Of a stretch of 64,000 bases of DNA, positions 19,634 to 27,856 are shown piece by piece. The position numbers and the translations under genes were made by a program. The stretch's first letter is position 1, and each line of letters starts with the position of its first letter. Source of the stretch: an uncultured Pelagibacteraceae bacterium (GTDB taxonomy: Bacteria; Pseudomonadota; Alphaproteobacteria; Pelagibacterales; Pelagibacteraceae); contig CACMSB010000005.1 in NCBI GenBank assembly GCA_902616245.1, forward strand, positions 1-64,000, read 5' to 3'. The notes under the pieces were generated by a model. It had not been told where the DNA came from, searched no databases, and was given only the letters and a program-made list of their open reading frames with translations.

Positions 19634-20003
19634 TTAATGGCATTAATACACAGTTTTTTCTAGATATATTTTTTTTATTAAACAATTTATTAAATTTATT
19701 TAGATTTTTTGGCAAAGGTTTAATTTCATTTTCAAAATAATCGATAAGATTTTTTAATAAATAATTAACTTTATTTTTACTTTTTTTGATAAGTTTATGA
19801 GATATTAAGCTTGCAGAAGCTTGACAGTAAACACAGGACTTTGTCTGATACCCAATATCTTGTATTATGTTTTTCTTAATATTAACTCTCATTTCAATTA
19901 TATCACCACAAGTTTTATTTTTATATTTCGATCTATGAGTGTAATCTTTCAATATTTTATTATTAGTCGTGTCGGATGCAATTTTTATTATATCTAAATC
20001 CAT
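19602..20003 (-). CDS. Iron-sulfur scaffold-like (NifU N/IscU-like) protein
   Basis: Cysteines in IscU-like positions (KTCGD, SCVYCQAS, NCVLMPLIALKKL). Confidence 0.7.
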   Translation of the reverse strand: MDLDIIKIASDTTNNKILKDYTHRSKYKNKTCGDIIEMRVNIKKNIIQDIGYQTKSCVYCQASASLISHKLIKKSKNKVNYLLKNLIDYFENEIKPLPKNLNKFNKLFNKKNISRKNCVLMPLIALKKLSIDE

Positions 20004-20050
20004 ATTTATTTAATAATATCACTAAAAATTTATAAAAAATAAATTATTTT

Positions 20051-20956
20051 ATGCCTGATTTAAAAAATCCTAAAGTTGCTATTCCAATTGTTTTATTTGC
20101 TGGCATACTTTGGTCATTTGGCCCATATGTTGTAAGACATATAGATCAACCCGAAACTGTTCCTTGGCAATACTTGTTTGCTAGAGGTATTGTTATTTTC
20201 TTATTGCTAAATATCTACTTATTCTTGGAAGAGGGATTTTCTTTTTATAAAAATTATTTAAAAATTGGAATATCTGGAATTATAGGTGGTGTTGGTTTAG
20301 GAACAGCAATGATAACTTTTATTTGGTCAATTACTAACACGACAGCAGCAGTAACTCTATTATGTTTAGCTGCAATGCCTTTTATAACTGCACTACTTGG
20401 CTTCCTTTTCTTGAAAGAAAAAATATCAATCACAGTTTGGATATCAATTTTAGTTGCAGCATTTGGTATAATTGTAATGGCCTACGATAATACTGGAGAA
20501 AATTCTTTAATGGGTCTAATATTTGGATTAGTATCAGCGCTAGGTTTTTCAATTTTTTCAGTAAGTCTGAGATGGAGAAAACAAACTCCCAAGTTTACAA
20601 CGGTTGCTATAGCAGGATTATTTTGTTTTTTATTTTCAACAGTTATGCTTTTAAATAACGATGCAAATTTCTTATCTTCAAATAAAAATGAAGCATTATT
20701 TGCCACTCATGGAACACTTGTGTGCATGGGCTTAATTCTTTATTCAATTGGATCTAAACATATTCCTGCAGCTGATTTGACTTTATTATCTTTGACCGAA
20801 GTTATAGGAGGAATATTTTGGGTTTGGCTTCCTTGGCTCGGAATAAATGAAATTCCTTCAACTAACACAATTATTGGTGGCTTCTTTATTTTTTTAGCTA
20901 TATTTTATTATAGTATGATAATGCAATCTAATAGAAGATTTATTGGATTAAATTAA
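20051..20956 (+). CDS. EamA-family (DMT) transporter
   Basis: 301 aa, about 10 TM segments, EamA duplication. Confidence 0.85.
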   Translation: MPDLKNPKVAIPIVLFAGILWSFGPYVVRHIDQPETVPWQYLFARGIVIFLLLNIYLFLEEGFSFYKNYLKIGISGIIGGVGLGTAMITFIWSITNTTAAVTLLCLAAMPFITALLGFLFLKEKISITVWISILVAAFGIIVMAYDNTGENSLMGLIFGLVSALGFSIFSVSLRWRKQTPKFTTVAIAGLFCFLFSTVMLLNNDANFLSSNKNEALFATHGTLVCMGLILYSIGSKHIPAADLTLLSLTEVIGGIFWVWLPWLGINEIPSTNTIIGGFFIFLAIFYYSMIMQSNRRFIGLN

Positions 20957-20962
20957 TTTTAC

Positions 20963-22078
20963 ATGGTTCAAAATAATAAGATTGTTAATAGTTGGAATGA
21001 ATGGGATCCATTAAAACATGTAATTGTTGGAAGAGCAGATGGCACTTGTATTCCAGCACCTGAACCTGCTTTAGATGCTAAAGTTCCAGAAGACTCTGAT
21101 ATGCGAGGAACTTATGGTCCAAGAACTAAAGACACTGTCGATAAAGCTAATGAACTATTAGATAACTTCTCAAATTTGCTTGAAAAAAGGGGTATAAAAG
21201 TTGATAGACCAACACCTTTAGATTTTAATCAACCAACATCAACTCCTGACTGGAAAGCCGAAACTATGTTTGGATGCATGCCACCTAGAGATGTTTTATT
21301 AACTGTGGGAAATGAAATATTAGAAGCTACAATGAGCTACAGGTGCAGATGGTTTGAGTACCTATGTTACAGACCTTTATTAAAAGACTATTATAATAAA
21401 GATCCAAATATGAGACATGAGTCAGCACCAAAGCCTAGATTAACAGATGCAGATTATAGAAAAGACTATTTATCAGATAAAATTGGTGTAACTAAAAGAC
21501 TTGAATGGACAGAAAATAAATACTTTGTCACAACTGAGGAAGAGCCATTATTTGATGCCGCAGATATTCTAAGATTTGGAAAGGATTTGGTTGTACAACA
21601 CGGATTTACAACTAACTTAAAAGGAATTGATTGGATAAAAAGACATTTTAAGGATCATAGAGTTCATGCTGTAAATTTCCCAGGCGATCCTTATCCAATT
21701 CATATTGATGCAACCTTTACCCCAATTAAAGAAGGGTTAATTATAAATAATCCACAACGAAGACTCCCAAAAGAACAAAGAAAATTATTTGAAGACAATG
21801 GATGGGAAATTATTGATGCTGCACAACCTGCTCATAATACCCCACCACCACTTTGTTACTCTTCAGTATGGCTATCAATGAATGTTTTAGTTCTTGACCC
21901 TAAAACTGTATGTGTTGAAAAAAGTGAAAAATATCAAGCTGAACAGTTAGATAAATTAGGTATGGAAGTTATCCCTGTAGAGTTGAGAGATGCATATGCT
22001 TTTGGTGGGGGCCTTCATTGTTGTACAGCCGATGTTTATAGAGAAGGTACTTTAAAAGATTATTTTCCAAAACAATAA
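20963..22078 (+). CDS. Glycine amidinotransferase (AGAT)-like protein
   Basis: NSWNEWDPLKHVIVGRADGTCIP N-terminus; Asp/His/Cys active-site regions DAADILRFG, PIHIDATFTPI, GGGLHCCTADV. Confidence 0.88.
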   Translation: MVQNNKIVNSWNEWDPLKHVIVGRADGTCIPAPEPALDAKVPEDSDMRGTYGPRTKDTVDKANELLDNFSNLLEKRGIKVDRPTPLDFNQPTSTPDWKAETMFGCMPPRDVLLTVGNEILEATMSYRCRWFEYLCYRPLLKDYYNKDPNMRHESAPKPRLTDADYRKDYLSDKIGVTKRLEWTENKYFVTTEEEPLFDAADILRFGKDLVVQHGFTTNLKGIDWIKRHFKDHRVHAVNFPGDPYPIHIDATFTPIKEGLIINNPQRRLPKEQRKLFEDNGWEIIDAAQPAHNTPPPLCYSSVWLSMNVLVLDPKTVCVEKSEKYQAEQLDKLGMEVIPVELRDAYAFGGGLHCCTADVYREGTLKDYFPKQ

Positions 22079-22079
22079 A

Positions 22080-23129
22080 ATGAACGCAAAAATTAATACA
22101 AAACGCAAAAGAGTAAAATTTGCTTCAGATAATGTGACAGGAGCCTGTCCAGAAGTTTTGGATGCAATTATTAAAGCAAATGATGGTATTGCCCCACCGT
22201 ATGGTAACGATGAAATTTCAGGTGTGTTACAAGAAAAATTTTCTAAAATTTTTGAAAAAGATGTGATTGTCTACCCCACAGCATCAGGAACCGCATCAAA
22301 TGCTTTAGCACTCTCTGCTATATCTCCATCATTTGGAAATATTTATTGCCATAAATTTTCTCATATCAATGTAGATGAGTGTGGAGCTCCTGAATTTTAC
22401 ACAGGTGGAGCAAAACTTGTTCCATTGAACGGTAAAGATGGCAAAATAACAGTTGATGAGCTAAATGATAATATTGGAGGGTTTGGAATTGTGCATCACA
22501 CTCAACCATCTATTGTTAGTATAACTCAAGCAACAGAAACTGGTGAGGTTTATACTTTAGATCAAATTAGAAATATCTCTGAAATCGCACATAAAAAAAA
22601 ATTAAAAGTACATATGGATGGCGCTAGATTTGCTAACGCTTTAGTTTCACTTGATGTTACTCCTGCAGAAATGACGTGGAAATCAGGAATTGACATATTA
22701 TCTTTTGGAGCAACAAAGAACGGATGTATAGCAGCTGAAGCAATTATAATTTTTAATAAGGAATTAGTTGGCAATTTACCGTTTTTATTAAAAAGATCCG
22801 GTCATCTATTATCTAAAATGCGTTTTGTTTCTGCACAATTAGATGGATATATCTCAAATGATGTTTGGTTAAAAAATGCAAGACATGCAAATCTAATGGC
22901 AAAAAAATTAAGTGATGGTTTAGTTTCTAGTAATCAAGTTAAACTTGAATATCCAACTGAGGCAAATGAAGTTTTTGTTAAACTCCCAAAACAGATGGTT
23001 GAGCATTTAAATACAGAAGAATATATGATGAGCAATGAGGAATTAGGCGGTAAGACAGTTAGACTTGTTACAGCTTGGAATACTAAAAGTAGTGAAGTAG
23101 ACGAGTTTCTAAAAACTATATCTAATTAA
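22080..23129 (+). CDS. Low-specificity threonine aldolase (PLP, beta-eliminating lyase family)
   Basis: FASDNVTGACPEVLDAI, HMDGARFANALV, DILSFGATKNGCIAAEAIIIF. Confidence 0.9.
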   Translation: MNAKINTKRKRVKFASDNVTGACPEVLDAIIKANDGIAPPYGNDEISGVLQEKFSKIFEKDVIVYPTASGTASNALALSAISPSFGNIYCHKFSHINVDECGAPEFYTGGAKLVPLNGKDGKITVDELNDNIGGFGIVHHTQPSIVSITQATETGEVYTLDQIRNISEIAHKKKLKVHMDGARFANALVSLDVTPAEMTWKSGIDILSFGATKNGCIAAEAIIIFNKELVGNLPFLLKRSGHLLSKMRFVSAQLDGYISNDVWLKNARHANLMAKKLSDGLVSSNQVKLEYPTEANEVFVKLPKQMVEHLNTEEYMMSNEELGGKTVRLVTAWNTKSSEVDEFLKTISN

Positions 23130-23353
23130 CTAGGATTTTCTTTTAAAAATTTAATATAGTTGATTACTTCATCAAATTTGTCATCAGGAATATCTTTATA
23201 AGTAGAATTAAATTTGTTTTTTACACATATTGCTACATGAGCATATGGATTTCTTCCTTTTGGGTGATTTGGATGATCGGGAAGTTGACCATCCAAATAA
23301 TGGCCAGCTTCCTGAATAATTTTCCAGAGTTTACTTGCATTTTCTTTGTTCAT
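23126..23353 (-). CDS. Small hypothetical protein; C-terminus resembles phage ORF6C-type antirepressor tails
   Basis: 75 aa; ...NPYAHVAICVKNKFNSTYKDIPDDKFDEVINYIKFLKENPS; shares TTAA stop overlap with convergent gene. Confidence 0.55.
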   Translation of the reverse strand: MNKENASKLWKIIQEAGHYLDGQLPDHPNHPKGRNPYAHVAICVKNKFNSTYKDIPDDKFDEVINYIKFLKENPS

Positions 23354-23391
23354 ACCACTTCAAAACTTGATTTATCTAAATCTGCTATAGT

Positions 23392-23448
23392 CTATGATAT
23401 AGTTATCCTATAAAATCCTATAACCATTATCCCTAAAAGTTTTTTCAT
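23392..23448 (-). pseudogene. Vestigial signal-peptide ORF (MKKLLGIMVIGFYRITIS*)
   Basis: ATGAAAAAACTTTTAGGGATaatGGTT copies the start of the neighbouring lyase gene (ATGAAAAAACTTTTAGGGATcgtGGTT), then hits a stop. Confidence 0.5.
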
Positions 23449-23449
23449 T

Positions 23450-24325
23450 TTAATTTTGATTTTCTATATCTTCACAAGAATATCCAAGATCATTGATTTT
23501 AAGTTTTTTACAAGACTTTGCATGTCTTATCTCGTCATAATAAGCAATTTGGGTTTTATCTGGCCCAGGTGTTCTAGACATATATGATCTATATATACCA
23601 AAATGAAATTCTATTCTTTCACCCTTTTCTTGCGTTCTGCCTTTGTGGTGAAAAGTAAGTTTACCATTAATCCAAATTTTAAAAAAACCGTCTTTTTTGT
23701 GCGTCCATTTTGCATTAACTAAAATATCATGCCATTTTCCATACATTTCTGACTCGTCTATTAATTTTAATTGTTCGTTGTATCCAAGAATATAACTATC
23801 ACGATCAATCCAATAACCTCCTCCATTAAAGTGAGATTGATTTTCGAAAGCAAAAGCGGGGGGATTATCAGCATCATTATGAAATTGAGCTAACATTGTT
23901 TTAGCAGGATAAATTACTTTATAATCTTCTGGTAGATATAATGACCAAGCTGTCCATGTAGTTTTTTTATTAACGCAACATATTTTCAGCTCAACTCTTT
24001 CTCTGTCATTTCTGGAATCCCAACCCCATCCATTGCCATCTCTAACTTCAAATCTTAATGACTGATTTCCAAATCTAACAGGATGATTATCATATTTACT
24101 AACAATTTTGACTACATGCTCTCTATTTGATTTATCTGATTTTAGTATTGCTTTATTGTCAATACGCCATTCGTTCCATGTATCAAATTCTTTAACTTTT
24201 TTAAAACCTTGGACTACATCTTTATTTTTTTTGATTTCTTTCAAAACTTCTTCTACGCCAGCAAAAACGTTTTCACATATTAATAAACTCAGAACCACGA
24301 TCCCTAAAAGTTTTTTCATAAACAT
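23450..24325 (-). CDS. Secreted polysaccharide lyase-like protein (heparin-lyase-I/PF14099-like)
   Basis: Signal peptide MKKLLGIVVLSLLICENVFA; concanavalin-fold-like segments TAWSLYLPEDYKV, WHDILVNAKWTHKKDGFFKIWINGKLTFHHKG. Confidence 0.7.
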   Translation of the reverse strand: MFMKKLLGIVVLSLLICENVFAGVEEVLKEIKKNKDVVQGFKKVKEFDTWNEWRIDNKAILKSDKSNREHVVKIVSKYDNHPVRFGNQSLRFEVRDGNGWGWDSRNDRERVELKICCVNKKTTWTAWSLYLPEDYKVIYPAKTMLAQFHNDADNPPAFAFENQSHFNGGGYWIDRDSYILGYNEQLKLIDESEMYGKWHDILVNAKWTHKKDGFFKIWINGKLTFHHKGRTQEKGERIEFHFGIYRSYMSRTPGPDKTQIAYYDEIRHAKSCKKLKINDLGYSCEDIENQN

Positions 24326-24329
24326 ATTT

Positions 24330-25292
24330 CTAATTATTTAGTTTAATTTCAGGAAGTGGTTTTTTCCATTTAATTGATTTAGTAATTTTTTTTCCATAAG
24401 TAGGCATTCTATAGCTACTTTTTCTGTATCTTACATAAGAAATGGACTCTTTGCTTTCAGATGTATAAGAACATTTTTCTTGATTTAAGATTTCCTCACA
24501 CTTATCACTGAAACCAAATTCTTTTACTGTTAAAGATTGTGTGGGAGTTTCCTTTAAAAACGCATCTTTTAGCCATCTATAAAATCCCCATTTAAATGTA
24601 TATCCATTACCTATGGTAAAGTTTGGACCATATACCTCAAAAACTTTCTTGTCATCAACCCATGCTATTATTTCTCCATTATCATCTTTTGATGCTAAAA
24701 TTTTGAAACTGATTGTTCTGTAATTTTTAAATTGATCTACAGATCCTAGGGGAAATTTATACGACACCTTATCAAAATTAGAATTTTCTGGATCTCCTTT
24801 TAAATAGAAAACCTCCTTGGTAAAATTTACTTGATGAACAATTCTGTCTCCAGAAAATTGTAATTTCATCCATGGTAAAAGTCTTGAAGTACCTTTATTA
24901 GCAATAACTTGAAACAAGCTTCCACCTACAGCAGGGTGTGTAGGGAAATCGTTCAATTTAAAAGTATATTTTATATATACAGGTTTCTTAAATTTTCTTG
25001 GTTTTTTTTTATTTGCTGTTTCCCATCTCTGATTTCTTTCACCAGTTCTTTCCCAGTCATTTTTGTGTCCTTTAAATTTTGTATCAAGCGTGATTTTAAT
25101 TGCTTTACCATCTGAATCTTCAAAAATAGATAGTGCTTTTTTTTTAGATATCGACCTTGTATCATTTTTCATCTCTGACTTTGCCTTACCAATTAAAACT
25201 TCTTTTTTTAAAAATTTGTAAGGGTTTTCAGATGCATGTGTATTTGTGGAAAATATAAATAAAACAAAAAAAATTAATAAAAGTTTTTTCAT
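24330..25292 (-). CDS. Secreted polysaccharide lyase-like protein, tandem paralogue
   Basis: Signal peptide; C-terminal layout matches neighbour (IIAWVDDKKVFEVYGPNFTIGNGYTFKWGFYRW...EFGFSDKCEEI). Confidence 0.65.
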   Translation of the reverse strand: MKKLLLIFFVLFIFSTNTHASENPYKFLKKEVLIGKAKSEMKNDTRSISKKKALSIFEDSDGKAIKITLDTKFKGHKNDWERTGERNQRWETANKKKPRKFKKPVYIKYTFKLNDFPTHPAVGGSLFQVIANKGTSRLLPWMKLQFSGDRIVHQVNFTKEVFYLKGDPENSNFDKVSYKFPLGSVDQFKNYRTISFKILASKDDNGEIIAWVDDKKVFEVYGPNFTIGNGYTFKWGFYRWLKDAFLKETPTQSLTVKEFGFSDKCEEILNQEKCSYTSESKESISYVRYRKSSYRMPTYGKKITKSIKWKKPLPEIKLNN

Positions 25293-25377
25293 AATCCAAG
25301 ACTAACAAATCCTGAACCACGAGTCTATTTGGTTTAAAAATGGCTATTTGATTTATCTCAAAAAGTTCTAGGATTAT

Positions 25378-25971
25378 TTAGATTAATAGAGAATCAACAA
25401 ATTCCCAATCTATAAGATTATCAACAAATTTATCTAAATATTCAGGTCTTCTATTTCTATAATCAATGTAATATGAATGCTCCCAGACATCACAACCAAG
25501 TATTGGTTTTAAGTTATCAATTAAAGGATTAGCAGCATTAGCTGTTTTTGTAACAACCAATTTATCATTATTTAAAGATAACCAGCACCAACCTGATCCG
25601 AACTGGGTAATACCAGCTTGTTTAAATTCATCTTTGAATTTTTCAACACTTCCAAAATCTTCAATAATTTTTTTTTCAAGTTTTGATGGAATACTTCCAC
25701 CACCTTTTGGCTTCATGCACTTCCAAAAAAGATTATGGTTCCAATGCTGGCTTGCATTATTAAATATTCCAGTTTTTGAATTATCTTTTGAGCTTTTTAC
25801 AATTATATCTTCTAATGACATTTCAGCCATTTCTGAATCTTTTATAAAATTATTAAGATTTGTTATGTAGGTTTGATGATGTTTTCCATGATGTAATTCC
25901 AATGTTTCTTGTGACATTATTGGAGACAAAGCCTCATTAGAATAATCAAGTTTTGGTAATTCAAATGTCAT
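25378..25971 (-). CDS. sodB: Superoxide dismutase (Fe type by sequence style)
   Basis: MTFELPKLDYSNEALSPIMSQETLELHHGKHHQTYITNLN...DVWEHSYYIDYRNRRPEYLDKF. Confidence 0.94.
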   Translation of the reverse strand: MTFELPKLDYSNEALSPIMSQETLELHHGKHHQTYITNLNNFIKDSEMAEMSLEDIIVKSSKDNSKTGIFNNASQHWNHNLFWKCMKPKGGGSIPSKLEKKIIEDFGSVEKFKDEFKQAGITQFGSGWCWLSLNNDKLVVTKTANAANPLIDNLKPILGCDVWEHSYYIDYRNRRPEYLDKFVDNLIDWEFVDSLLI

Positions 25972-26033
25972 AGTTATTTTTATAATATTTTTTTGTAAAT
26001 AAACTTAATTAAGTTGACGCAATAAGATACAAA

Positions 26034-26219
26034 TTAGTTTTCTAAAGCGTTTTCTTCTCTCATAAGAATAGGTCGACCATCTTGAGCGGTGTTTAAAGGT
26101 ATAATTTTACCATTGTATCTTGCGCATAACGTAGGTGCACTTCTCACCTGTTCTCCCAAATTTACTTCTAAATCTGCTATAACTAATTCAACCCCTTTTA
26201 ATATACTCAATATCTTCAT
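26034..26219 (-). CDS. Small hypothetical protein downstream of msrB
   Basis: 61 aa; strong Shine-Dalgarno GGAGGAATAATG and 12-nt spacing from msrB stop. Confidence 0.6.
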   Translation of the reverse strand: MKILSILKGVELVIADLEVNLGEQVRSAPTLCARYNGKIIPLNTAQDGRPILMREENALEN

Positions 26220-26231
26220 TATTCCTCCGTT

Positions 26232-26690
26232 TTATGATGATGGCTTAAATATTAAACACAAGCCGTTATTACAATATCTCTTTCCTGTCGATCCAGGACC
26301 GTCTTCAAAGACATGTCCGTGATGAGCACCACATTTTGCACAATGGTATTCAATTCTTTTCATACCAAAGCTGTAATCAACCTTGGTTTTAAAAGCTCCA
26401 GGAAGCGCCTCTGTAAATGATGGCCAACCAGTTCCACTATCAAATTTTGAGCTGGACTTAAATAGTTTAGCTCCGCAATTTGCACAGTGATAAAATCCTT
26501 CTCTTTTCTCGTAATTAAGAGGGCTTGAGAATGGTCGTTCGGTTGCTTCCTCAAACATTATTTTTTTTTGGGCTTCTGTTAAATTTTGATTAATTATTTT
26601 TTTGGTTTCAGCTAATGAAATTTTGTATGGAAAAATACTGTATAATAACGATCCAAATATAGATAATTTTATAAATTTTCTTTTGTTCAT
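26232..26690 (-). CDS. msrB: Peptide-methionine (R)-S-oxide reductase with N-terminal export signal
   Basis: CANCGAKLF...FDSGTGWPSF...CAKCGAHHGHVFEDGPGSTGKRYCNN. Confidence 0.93.
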   Translation of the reverse strand: MNKRKFIKLSIFGSLLYSIFPYKISLAETKKIINQNLTEAQKKIMFEEATERPFSSPLNYEKREGFYHCANCGAKLFKSSSKFDSGTGWPSFTEALPGAFKTKVDYSFGMKRIEYHCAKCGAHHGHVFEDGPGSTGKRYCNNGLCLIFKPSS

Positions 26691-26755
26691 AACTTTCTTA
26701 ATAGATCAATATTATTTTATTTGAATGAGATATTTTGACAGCTTCAATTTTAAAT

Positions 26756-26784
26756 TGGTAGCTCCATAATTAATGAAGCTACCA
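26756..26784 (-). terminator. Hairpin 7 nt downstream of the GYD-domain gene
   Basis: TGGTAGCTcCATaattaATGaAGCTACCA: 12-bp stem with one mismatch. Confidence 0.5.
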
Positions 26785-26790
26785 GATAGA

Positions 26791-27114
26791 TTATTGTCCA
26801 GGCACTTTATACCCACTTGATACTTTTGTTGCATGATTTGCAATTTCATTCATTGGTGTTTCCTCACAAATAGCGATATTTTTAAGTGCACCACTTCCTT
26901 CAGTAGCCATTTTTATAGCTGCCATTTGCTCAAATGTGCCATGGGTTTCAACTATAAAATCATAGGGTCCTCTTAAATATGTGTAAGATTTCATTTCAGC
27001 GCCAACACTTTCAGAACACTTTCTAGCAACCTCAGATCTATCTGATCCAGGATCTTTTAAAAAGCCTGCGAATGCTTTCTCAGTAAAATTTCCCATTAAA
27101 AAAAATTTAGCCAT
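26791..27114 (-). CDS. GYD domain protein
   Basis: MAKFFLMGNFTEKAFAGFLKDPGSDRSEVARKCSESVGAEMKSYTYLRGPYDFIVETHG. Confidence 0.85.
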   Translation of the reverse strand: MAKFFLMGNFTEKAFAGFLKDPGSDRSEVARKCSESVGAEMKSYTYLRGPYDFIVETHGTFEQMAAIKMATEGSGALKNIAICEETPMNEIANHATKVSSGYKVPGQ

Positions 27115-27184
27115 AGATACCTCCTTTAAATATATTATAGCACTTAAAATAATTTTTTTTAATATTTTATTGATTTATAAAAAA

Positions 27185-27841
27185 TTATTCTCTTCCAATT
27201 TCCAATAATTGTGGTGGTTCAAATACTCCACTTTGTATTGCACTGTTTGATATATTTATCATGGATTTGGCAACTATTTCTGCATTTATCGATTTATATT
27301 TTTTTAAATCTCCAACTAAAATTGGCGATATACATTTCATGGCGAAAATACCTATTTTTTCTCCCAATCTTTCTTCTATTCTTTTTCCAATTAAAAATGA
27401 AGGTCTAATTACAATAAATTTTTTAAAGTTTAGTTTTCTTAATTCTTCTTCAGCCATACCTTTATTTTTTAGATACAAATTTGTTTTTTTTGAACTGGCA
27501 CCCAATGAAGAAATATAAGTAAAATTTTGTACATTATTATCGCTACAAATTTTTCCAATTGTTACAGGTAAATTGTACTCGGTGTTTATATATTCTTGTT
27601 TGTTAGGTGTTTTTTTTCTTGTAGTTCCAATACAAAAAAAACAATCATCGCCTTTTATTTCTGGCTTAATATTTTCTAATTTTGTAAAATCTGTTTGAAT
27701 AACTTCTATTTTAGGATCAATTTTTGAAGTAGAAGATCTTACAAAAACCTTGATTTTTTTATATTTTTGATCACTGGCTAACAATTTAAGTAATATTCCA
27801 CCAATTAATCCAGTTGAACCGAATATTAATGCTGTTTTCAT
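27185..27841 (-). CDS. NAD(P)H-binding oxidoreductase (atypical SDR, HTATIP2-like)
   Basis: ALIFGSTGLIGGILLKLL...DDCFFCIGTTRKKT...NFTYISSLGA. Confidence 0.85.
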   Translation of the reverse strand: MKTALIFGSTGLIGGILLKLLASDQKYKKIKVFVRSSTSKIDPKIEVIQTDFTKLENIKPEIKGDDCFFCIGTTRKKTPNKQEYINTEYNLPVTIGKICSDNNVQNFTYISSLGASSKKTNLYLKNKGMAEEELRKLNFKKFIVIRPSFLIGKRIEERLGEKIGIFAMKCISPILVGDLKKYKSINAEIVAKSMINISNSAIQSGVFEPPQLLEIGRE

Positions 27842-27856
27842 AATTTTGAACTTACA

